Positions 1 through 6,072 of a stretch of 10,386 nt of DNA are shown piece after piece (the first letter of the stretch is position 1; each line of letters begins with the position of its first letter). The notes beneath the pieces are model-generated. The model made no database searches. It saw nothing but the letters and a program-made list of their open reading frames with translations, and had not been told where the DNA came from. This DNA is from an uncultured Rhodanobacter sp. (lineage in GTDB: Bacteria; Pseudomonadota; Gammaproteobacteria; Xanthomonadales; Rhodanobacteraceae), in NCBI GenBank assembly GCA_937906285.1, contig CALCWL010000040.1, positions 1-10,386 on the forward strand. Reading direction: 5' to 3'. A program made the translations under genes and the position numbers.

Positions 1-705
1 GCCGACCTGGTGCTGCCGCCCGACGCGGCCGAGCACGCCACGCGGGTGCTGCGGCTGCCCGCAGGTGCGCCGGTGGTGCTGTTCAACGGCGACGGCTGCG
101 ACTACGCGGCCACCATCGGCAGCATCGACAAGCGCGCGGTGCGGGTGCAGGTGACGACGTGCAGCCCCGTGCACAACGAGTCGCCCCTGCCACTGCTGCT
201 CGCCCAGGGTATCGCGCGCGGCGACAAGATGGACCTGATCGTGCAGAAGGCCACCGAACTGGGCGCGACCGGCATCGTGCCGCTGCTGACCGAACGCTCG
301 GAAGTGCGGCTGGACGCGGAGCGGGCCGCCAAGCGGCTGGCGCATTGGCAGTCGGTGGCGATCAGCGCCTGCGAACAGAGCGGCCGCGCACGCATCCCGC
401 GCATCGCGCCGATCCAGCCGCTGGCGGCATGGCTGGGCGGGTTGGCTGATGACGGCGCGCTGCGACTGGCCCTGCTGCCTCAAGCTGAAAAGACCATCGG
501 CGCGCTGCGCTTCGGCACCGCCGGCGGCGTGCTGGTGATCGGCCCGGAAGGTGGTCTCGGTGAGGCCGACACCCGCGCGCTGGCCCAGCACGGCTTCCAG
601 GGCCTGCGCCTGGGGCCGCGCATCCTGCGCACCGAGACGGCAGGCCTGGCCGCGCTCAGCGCCTTGCAGGCCTGCCACGGTGACCTCGCGACCGCCGGCG
701 GGTGA
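1..705 (+). CDS. rsmE: 16S rRNA (uracil-1498-N3)-methyltransferase RsmE, 5'-truncated by window edge
   Basis: RsmE methylates N3 of U1498 in 16S rRNA of the small ribosomal subunit, using S-adenosylmethionine; it is a cytoplasmic, dimeric SPOUT-fold enzyme. Frame 1 is open from base 1, with 234 residues visible to the TGA at 703-705. The N-terminal part (about residues 1-55) resembles the family's PUA-like RNA-binding domain, including AAEHATRVLRL. The SPOUT domain follows: GDKMDLIVQKATELG near residues 74-88, then the two cofactor-knot motifs IGPEGG (from residue 180) and LGPRILRTETA (from residue 204). The E. coli protein is about 243 residues, so only some ten N-terminal residues appear to be missing. 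The GTG at base 10 is an internal valine codon and not the start: the three codons before it fit the family and the normal N-terminus is longer. The gene converges on the receptor gene with 6 bp between stop codons. From memory, rsmE also lies close to the chp cluster in Pseudomonas aeruginosa (PA0419), which supports the locus assignment. Confidence 0.95.
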   Translation, partial: ADLVLPPDAAEHATRVLRLPAGAPVVLFNGDGCDYAATIGSIDKRAVRVQVTTCSPVHNESPLPLLLAQGIARGDKMDLIVQKATELGATGIVPLLTERSEVRLDAERAAKRLAHWQSVAISACEQSGRARIPRIAPIQPLAAWLGGLADDGALRLALLPQAEKTIGALRFGTAGGVLVIGPEGGLGEADTRALAQHGFQGLRLGPRILRTETAGLAALSALQACHGDLATAGG

Positions 706-711
706 ACCGCG

Positions 712-3609
712 CTACAAGGCGTAGTTGACGCCGAGCAGCACGGTGCGCCCCCAGGTGTCGTACTCCAGCGGACGCGCGACCTCCACGCTGTTCGGCAGGC
801 CGGCGACCTGTTCCGACTCGAACGGTTCGTTGGTCAGGTTGGATACCTGCAGCAGCAGCGACAAACCCTTCAGTCGCCCGTCCGGAAACTCGTAGCTGGC
901 CTGCAGGTCGGTTTCCTTGTTGGCGCGGATGCGCGTGTAGCCGATCTGGTCGAACAGCGCCACGGCCTCGCCGGTGAAACTGGAGCGGTAGCGCTCGGCC
1001 ACCCGCAGCGCGACACCGTGGGCCTCGTAGTAGATCTGCAGGTTGGCGGTCTTGCGCGACAGGCCCGGCAGCGATTTGGGTCCACCCGGAATGTTCGAGA
1101 TGGTGCTGTCGGGGATGGTGCTGTTGGTCAGTGCGAAATTGGCCTGGACGCCGAAGCCGGCCAGTGCCGGCGACAGCCGCGCCCCGGACAGCGCCCCTTC
1201 CAGCTCGACGCCCTGCATGCGGCCGCCGGTGCCGTTCTGCGGGGTGGAGAACGTACCGATATTGCTGCTCGGCGTCAGCAGCGGGTTGTTGTTGGTGTAG
1301 CCGCTGAAGTCGTAATCGGCCACGGTGCGGGTGTAGATGTAATTGAGGATGTTCTTGTTGAACACGTCGATGCCGACATAGGTGGCGTCGTCGAAATACT
1401 TCTCCCACGCCAGGTCGGTGCCGACGGCGATGTACGGGCGCAGCTTCGGGTTGCCGCCGCTGCCCGACCAGCGCACCTGGCCGGCACCGGGACCGTCCTG
1501 GACTTCGGAGACCGCGGCGGACGAAGCCACCTTCTCGTCGTCGATGCGCCCGCGGGTCAGCGTCTTGGCGAAGCCGAAGCGCAGATACTGCTTGTCACCC
1601 AGCTCGGCCACCAGGTTGAGGCTGGGCAGCACCTTGGTGTACGTGGCGCCGCCGGTGAGCGCGCCGACCTTGTCGTTGCCGGTGGTCTGGAACGCCTGCG
1701 AGGATTGCTCGGTGCGCACCACCTGCACGCCCGCGTTGCCGCGCAGGGGAATGCTGCCCAGCGTGGTGTCCAGGTTGAACTTCAGGTAGGCCACCGGCAC
1801 TTTCTCGCGCACCGTGTAGTTGCGGTCGTAATCACCCGCACCGTTGCGCTGGGTGAGATAGAACTGCCGATCCAGCGCGGCCAGCACGTCGTAGTCCACG
1901 ATCGGGCCGATGCCGCCGTAGCCCAGCGAGGTGCGGCCGCGCAGCACCGCCGGGTCGATCGGCACGCCGAAGGCGTGATCGTAGGTGCCCGGGTCGGAAC
2001 CGTTGCCGTTGAGGTAGGCGAAGAACACATCGGCCTGCTTGGTCTTCTCGCGATCGGACCAGGCGATGCCGGCATCGACGCTGGAGAAGATCCAGCCCAG
2101 CGGATGGGAGATCGCCAGTCGCGCGGATTTCAGGTGATCCTTCTGCCGGTCGAATTCCTGGCGGCCGTTGTAGCTGTAGTTGTCCGGGTCGGTGAACACC
2201 AGGCTGGCCGGATCGCCCGGGTCGAACGAGGTGCGAAAGTCGGGGAAACCGAAATCGCGCGGCGTGGTGAACTGCACGTCGCCGAGCGCGCCGCCGGGCA
2301 AGCCGGTGAACGTATAGGCGTCGAGCAGTTTCACCCGCGCCGAGGAATAGGCCATGTCGCCACTGACGACCCAGCCGTCGCCGAAGTGGATCTCGTTGCT
2401 CCAGTCCGCCGAGAACAGGTAGTCACGCTCGCGGTTGTAGCCGTTCTGCAGGATGGGCGCGATGCCCATGAGCGTGCCTGAGGTGACCAGCGGATAAGGC
2501 TGCAACGGCACCGTCCCGACGTTGGCGTAGGACACGTTGTCGTACGGGCTGCTGGACCACTGCAGGCCGTTCTTGTACGAGCGCTTGTCGAAGCGGGAGT
2601 AGAACAGATTCAGCGTGGAGTAGTAGGTGTCGTTCGGCGCCCACTCCAGCACGCCCATCACGCCGTCGCGCACCTGGTCCTGCGACAGCGCGCGCAACTG
2701 CATGCCTTCCTGCGAAATCACGTTGTCGGGCATGCCCGGCGTATGCGGCCCGCCCCAATTCTGGTCGATGCCGGCAGTGCCGTTGTCCACGCTCCACCAC
2801 CACGCCTGGTACTGCCGCTGCTGGATCGGCGCATCCTCGCGCGCCGCACCGAGCGCGATGCCCAGCGTGTGGTCGAAGAACTGGTCGATCCAGGACAGGC
2901 TGAAGCGGTTCCCCCAGTCGCCCACACCGGAGCCTGGGTTGAGCGAGCCGTTGCTGCCGCGCTGCCCGCGCAGGTTCGCTGCCAGCTTCATGCCATCGAA
3001 GTCCAGCGGCTTGATGGTGTGCATGTCGACGGTGCCGGCCAGGCCCTGGCCGAGCAGGCTGGCGTCGGGTGTCTTGTAGACCACCACCTGGTTGATCAGC
3101 TCGGCCGGATACTGGTTGAATTCCACGCCGCGGTTCTCGCCGGTCGAGGCCTGTTCATGGCCGTTCAACAGCGTGGCGGTGAAATCAGGCGACAGGCCGC
3201 GAATGGAGATCTGGTTGGCCTGCCCGTCCAGCCCGCGCTGGGTGGCCAGGCCGGAGAGGCGCGACAGGCTGTCGGCGATGCTCGGGTCGGGCAGCTTGCC
3301 GATGTCCTCGGCCGAGACGACCTCCACGATCTCGTTGGACTCGCGCTTGACCTGCAGCGATTTCTCGATGCTGCCGCGGATGCCGGTGACGACCACGCGC
3401 TGCAGGTTCTTCACCGGCATGCGCGGATTCGTCGCGTCCGCCGGCGACGGCGTGCTTGACGCGGTGGCCGGCCCGGCGTTGTCCTGCGGCGTCGCGGCGC
3501 CGGTCGGCAGTGGCGACAGGGCGAAGGTCAGGGCCGCCAGGAACAGGCCCGCCGGGTGATGGCGGCCCAAACGCAAGGCGGCAGGGAACGACAGGCGCGA
3601 ACTCGGCAT
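712..3609 (-). CDS. TonB-dependent outer-membrane receptor, Caulobacter/Xanthomonas type
   Basis: A complete 965-residue TonB-dependent receptor, expected to be a 22-strand outer-membrane barrel importing a large nutrient with energy from TonB-ExbB-ExbD. The substrate cannot be read from the sequence; relatives in Xanthomonas and Caulobacter often take up plant or algal carbohydrates, and others take up iron chelates. Residues 1 to about 39 form a signal peptide: RLGRHH, a hydrophobic stretch GLFLAALTFALSPLP, then TGAA as a likely cleavage site. A Pro/Ala/Ser/Thr-rich stretch follows, then RVVVTGIRGS (71-80), a possible TonB-box region. The plug domain runs over about residues 85-205, with EDIGKLPDPSIADSLSRLSG, ISIRGL and the LINQVVVYKTPDASL segment typical of this subfamily. 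The rest is barrel, with many aromatic strands. The ATG at 3609 was chosen over an upstream GTG at 3663 because it starts exactly at the signal peptide and has a GAGGAG site 7 bp upstream. The protein ends in NYAL, with Leu where outer-membrane barrels usually have Phe. It is on the same strand as chpC, 169 bp downstream, and no regulator is adjacent. Confidence 0.93.
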   Translation of the reverse strand: MPSSRLSFPAALRLGRHHPAGLFLAALTFALSPLPTGAATPQDNAGPATASSTPSPADATNPRMPVKNLQRVVVTGIRGSIEKSLQVKRESNEIVEVVSAEDIGKLPDPSIADSLSRLSGLATQRGLDGQANQISIRGLSPDFTATLLNGHEQASTGENRGVEFNQYPAELINQVVVYKTPDASLLGQGLAGTVDMHTIKPLDFDGMKLAANLRGQRGSNGSLNPGSGVGDWGNRFSLSWIDQFFDHTLGIALGAAREDAPIQQRQYQAWWWSVDNGTAGIDQNWGGPHTPGMPDNVISQEGMQLRALSQDQVRDGVMGVLEWAPNDTYYSTLNLFYSRFDKRSYKNGLQWSSSPYDNVSYANVGTVPLQPYPLVTSGTLMGIAPILQNGYNRERDYLFSADWSNEIHFGDGWVVSGDMAYSSARVKLLDAYTFTGLPGGALGDVQFTTPRDFGFPDFRTSFDPGDPASLVFTDPDNYSYNGRQEFDRQKDHLKSARLAISHPLGWIFSSVDAGIAWSDREKTKQADVFFAYLNGNGSDPGTYDHAFGVPIDPAVLRGRTSLGYGGIGPIVDYDVLAALDRQFYLTQRNGAGDYDRNYTVREKVPVAYLKFNLDTTLGSIPLRGNAGVQVVRTEQSSQAFQTTGNDKVGALTGGATYTKVLPSLNLVAELGDKQYLRFGFAKTLTRGRIDDEKVASSAAVSEVQDGPGAGQVRWSGSGGNPKLRPYIAVGTDLAWEKYFDDATYVGIDVFNKNILNYIYTRTVADYDFSGYTNNNPLLTPSSNIGTFSTPQNGTGGRMQGVELEGALSGARLSPALAGFGVQANFALTNSTIPDSTISNIPGGPKSLPGLSRKTANLQIYYEAHGVALRVAERYRSSFTGEAVALFDQIGYTRIRANKETDLQASYEFPDGRLKGLSLLLQVSNLTNEPFESEQVAGLPNSVEVARPLEYDTWGRTVLLGVNYAL

Positions 3610-3616
3610 GGCAACG

Positions 3617-3622
3617 GCTCCT
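3617..3622 (-). promoter_or_regulatory. Ribosome binding site of the TonB-dependent receptor gene
   Basis: On the minus strand these bases read GAGGAG, 7 bp before the ATG at 3609-3607. This is a strong Shine-Dalgarno match at ideal spacing. It decides the start in favour of this ATG over the in-frame GTG 54 bp further upstream. Confidence 0.75.
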
Positions 3623-3686
3623 CGAAGTGGACCCCCGCAGGCGAGTCCCCTGCCCGGTGGCACGAGCGAGTTCGCCGGGGAGAACG

Positions 3687-3716
3687 ATCACCCCAGCAAG
3701 GTGCACAACGCGTCAA
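3687..3716 (-). promoter_or_regulatory. Weak possible sigma-70-type promoter upstream of the receptor gene
   Basis: On the minus strand bases 3716-3711 read TTGACG, five of six matches to the -35 consensus. Eighteen bases later, 3692-3687 read GGTGAT, only three of six matches to the -10 consensus. The position, about 80 bp before the receptor start, is sensible for a separate promoter in the chpC-receptor spacer. The -10 element is poor and this is one of few AT-containing patches in the spacer, so it is a candidate only. Confidence 0.2.
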
Positions 3717-3750
3717 TTTCCGTCGGAAGTCGCGACCGGTATGCCTACGG

Positions 3751-3770
3751 CCGGCGCGAAGCCGTGCCGG
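3751..3770 (-). terminator. Small GC-rich inverted repeat just after chpC, possible weak terminator or pause site
   Basis: Two 7-base arms (ccggcgc and gtgccgg on the plus strand) can pair with one A-C type mismatch around a 6-base loop. The hairpin would form in RNA starting about 8 bases after the chpC stop. No run of U follows, so it is not a standard intrinsic terminator. In DNA this rich in G+C such short inverted repeats arise by chance. It could slow polymerase or protect a 3' end, but nothing in the sequence proves that. Confidence 0.2.
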
Positions 3771-3778
3771 CGCGGCGT

Positions 3779-4312
3779 TCAGTGCAGGGTGTCGGCCGCG
3801 CCTGGCGTGTCCGCCGGCATCTCGTCGGCGGCAGCGCCATCCCGGCCCGCATCGATCAGGTCGAGCAAGTGCGCCTCGATCCATTCCAGGTCGGGGATCA
3901 TCGCCACGTCGTCGCGTACCAGCACGTGCGCGCGCACGCCATCGGGCAGGCCCTTGCCGTCGTGGGTGGGGATGATCAGCTCGGCATTGAGCGTGGTCAG
4001 GCGCGGGAAGCCCTGGGTCTGCACCGCGATGAACGGCAGGCGCGGATCGCCGCCCAGCGCCTTGAGCACGGCCACGCGCACCACCAGCTCGCTGTCGCCC
4101 TCGGCGGTACCGGCGAGTTGCGTGAACGACACCAATGGCACCCGCCAGCCACGCCAGGCAATGCGGCCAAGCAGCCAGTGCGGCGCGCCCTCGATCGGCT
4201 CGGGTGCGCTGTACGTGACCACCTCCGCAATCGTGGCATTGGGCAGCAGCATGCGCGCTTCGCCGACCGGCACCAGCACGCAGCGGATTTCACGCGGCAA
4301 CGGATCACTCAT
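3779..4312 (-). CDS. chpC: CheW-like adaptor protein of the Pil-Chp chemosensory system (ChpC-like)
   Basis: A 177-residue CheW-family protein. CheW domains are small beta-barrel adaptors that couple a chemoreceptor to the CheA-type kinase; here the partners should be ChpA and a PilJ-type receptor. The CheW fold covers about residues 8-150: RCVLVPVGEARMLLPNATIAEVV opens the domain, HWLLGRIAWRGWRVPLVSF (45-63) matches the region where CheW proteins carry their conserved W/G-R-G and P-hydrophobic core, and FIAVQTQGFPRL lies in the second subdomain. The last 25 residues are a loose Ala/Asp-rich tail. The ATG at 4312-4310 overlaps the chpB stop as ATGA, a 4-bp overlap typical of translational coupling, with GAGGTG 5 bp upstream. 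The frame stays open upstream to 4810, but that part overlaps chpB and has no CheW similarity. The symbol rests on gene order (chpA-chpB-chpC, as in Pseudomonas) and on the fold. PilI, the other CheW protein of the system, should lie upstream of chpA, outside the window. Confidence 0.85.
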   Translation of the reverse strand: MSDPLPREIRCVLVPVGEARMLLPNATIAEVVTYSAPEPIEGAPHWLLGRIAWRGWRVPLVSFTQLAGTAEGDSELVVRVAVLKALGGDPRLPFIAVQTQGFPRLTTLNAELIIPTHDGKGLPDGVRAHVLVRDDVAMIPDLEWIEAHLLDLIDAGRDGAAADEMPADTPGAADTLH

Positions 4313-6072
4313 GGAAACACCTCGATCAGGTGCGCCGCCAGCTCGGACGGCGTACCGGAGAAACTGACCAGTCGCTCGGCGAAGATCCCGCTGACCATGT
4401 CGGCGAAATGATCCCCGGACGACGATTCGACCCAGACCTGGCCGCCTCGATCGTGGATCGCCTGCGAGCCGGCGATCGCGTCGTTGCCGCGCCCGGCGAA
4501 GACGATCGCCACCGCATCGCGGCCGAAACCGCTCGCGGCCATGCTCAGGCTGGCGTCGATCGACGGTTCCGGCGCGGCGTCGGCCAGCAGCTCCACGCTG
4601 CCATCGCGACGCACGCGAACCTGTTGGCCGGCGGGCACCATCAACACCTCGCCCATGCCGACGCGACGGCCGGCTTCGGCCACCCGCACCGGCAACGGGC
4701 TCCCTTCGGCGAGCCGCGCGAGCATTTCCTGCTCGGTGTGGTTGCCCAGGTGCTGGGTCAGCAGGAAGGTGAGCCGAGTACTGGCGGGCAAGCTGCGCAT
4801 GAACTCGCATACCGAGCCGACGCCATCGACTGCCGCGCCGAGCAGCACGATCCGGCTCAGCGCCGAGCCGAGCTCGTCCAGCACCATCTCGTGATCCGGC
4901 ACGAAGGCCTGCGGCGCGACCGCCTCCTCCATGGAGACCAGTTCCAGGCTCATGGTCGGCTGCAGATCCGGGGCGACCGCCTCCACGTCCGGCGCCAGGA
5001 ACTCCGCGGCGCTGAGCTTCTCGATGCCGAACGCGGCGGCGTCGGGCTTGTCATTCGATTCGACCGGCGCCTCCTCGTCCAGCAAGGCCCAGTCGTCCGG
5101 AGCGCGCACCGGCGTCCCGGGCGCGGCGGGCACGACCGATGTCGCGGCGTCCACCGCCTCGGCGGCCAGATCCGGGGCATCCAGCGCCGAAAAGTCGAGT
5201 TCATCGACCACGGGTGACGGCGCGCTTTCGTCCAGTGCGAGGTTGCCGTCATCGGAATCGGTTGGTTCCACCACGCCGAAGTCGCCACCGTGCAACGGCG
5301 GCAGTTCCCCGTCGTCGGTGAAGCGCAAACCGGTGCCGACTGTCTGCTCGTCGTCTTCATCCGGCAATTCGCCGGAGGCGAGCAGCGCTTCGAGTTCGGC
5401 AGCCAGGTCATCCGATTCGGCGGCGATGCCGGCATCGGCCGTCGGCTCGATCTCGTCATCGAGCGGAATACCGGCGTCCGCATCGAACGCAAAATCGAGG
5501 GCGTCGTCTTCGCTGGCTGCAGTCTGCAGCGACTCGTCGGCGGGCAGGTCCGGCGGCGGTTCGTCCGCCATCGCGGGCGCGACGCCCTGCCCGACCGGCG
5601 CAGCCGGATTGTCTTCTGCCGGCGTGACGACGACCGCGTCGCGACCAGGGGCCTCTGCCACCACCGGCGCAATCGGCCCGTCCGTCGCAGGGACGACCTG
5701 CACCTCGCGCGCATCCTCCGGACGCGGCGGATCGATGTCGCCCATCGCCAGCACTTTCACCGCCAGGTGGCGCGCCCAGCGCGCACGATCCCAGCCGGAC
5801 AGCGTGCGGCTGGCCTGGGCATCGTTGAACACCACCCGCGGCCGGTCGCCGTCGATGATCTCGTACAACTGATCGAGTGCATCGTCGGCGTCATCGTCCA
5901 GGTTGATCACCAGCACGTCCGCGCCAACCTGCTGCAGCAGTTCGCGGTTCAGCCCGGCCACGCCGCCCTCGTGGACGATCCGCGCGCCGCGCTCGTGCAG
6001 CGCATCGCGCAAATGTCCACCGAGCTCGCTGTCGTCGAACAGCAGCGCGACCGCGGGTGGCGTGTCAGTCAT
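4309..6072 (-). CDS. chpB: ChpB-like protein: degenerate receiver, long acidic linker and CheB-methylesterase-like domain lacking the catalytic serine
   Basis: A 587-residue protein at the place of ChpB, which by homology to CheB would demethylate the pilus chemoreceptor PilJ. Residues 1-112 look like a receiver fold: VALLFDD (acidic pair at 13-14), then VLVIN at 53-57 where the phosphorylated Asp should be, so Asn57 takes its place; I find no clear conserved Thr or Lys. Residues 113-405 are a low-complexity linker rich in Asp, Glu, Ala and Pro, with repeated LDF and LDE-type patches. Residues 407-587 align with the CheB C-terminal domain: RIVLLGAAVDG against the usual GASTGG loop, TQH (His441), PSIDASL, and GRGND (Asp531) against GMGSDG. 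His and Asp of the triad are present, but the nucleophile position is Ala414. Both domains therefore look inactive. The ATG at 6072 has GGAG 7 bp upstream and overlaps the chpA stop by 8 bp. Ordinary CheB proteins are about 350 residues; the extra length is the linker. The family call is firm, the loss of activity is inferred. Confidence 0.8.
   Translation of the reverse strand: MTDTPPAVALLFDDSELGGHLRDALHERGARIVHEGGVAGLNRELLQQVGADVLVINLDDDADDALDQLYEIIDGDRPRVVFNDAQASRTLSGWDRARWARHLAVKVLAMGDIDPPRPEDAREVQVVPATDGPIAPVVAEAPGRDAVVVTPAEDNPAAPVGQGVAPAMADEPPPDLPADESLQTAASEDDALDFAFDADAGIPLDDEIEPTADAGIAAESDDLAAELEALLASGELPDEDDEQTVGTGLRFTDDGELPPLHGGDFGVVEPTDSDDGNLALDESAPSPVVDELDFSALDAPDLAAEAVDAATSVVPAAPGTPVRAPDDWALLDEEAPVESNDKPDAAAFGIEKLSAAEFLAPDVEAVAPDLQPTMSLELVSMEEAVAPQAFVPDHEMVLDELGSALSRIVLLGAAVDGVGSVCEFMRSLPASTRLTFLLTQHLGNHTEQEMLARLAEGSPLPVRVAEAGRRVGMGEVLMVPAGQQVRVRRDGSVELLADAAPEPSIDASLSMAASGFGRDAVAIVFAGRGNDAIAGSQAIHDRGGQVWVESSSGDHFADMVSGIFAERLVSFSGTPSELAAHLIEVFP
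4318..4323 (-). promoter_or_regulatory. Ribosome binding site of chpC, inside the end of chpB
   Basis: The minus strand reads GAGGTG, 5 bp before the ATG at 4312-4310. It lies within the last codons of chpB and supports the short chpC start over the longer open frame. Confidence 0.55.

Noticed and set aside
1018..2481. Plus-strand open frame of 487 codons opposite the receptor gene
   Set aside because: Same reasoning: a low-complexity Val/Gly/Arg/Ala translation with no family features, fully inside a well-supported receptor gene.
3610..3663. Upstream GTG start for the TonB-dependent receptor, giving 983 residues
   Set aside because: The extra 18 residues do not look like a signal peptide, while the ATG at 3609 begins one directly and has a strong GAGGAG site 7 bp upstream.
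3610..3778. A small gene or structured RNA in the only sizeable spacer
   Set aside because: I found no frame with a start, ribosome binding site and sensible composition, and no extended helix pattern matching a known riboswitch or small RNA.
4313..4810. Longer N-terminus for the CheW-like gene, giving 343 residues
   Set aside because: It would overlap chpB by 500 bp, and its Arg/Ala-rich translation shows no domain. The short start has the ATGA overlap and a ribosome binding site.
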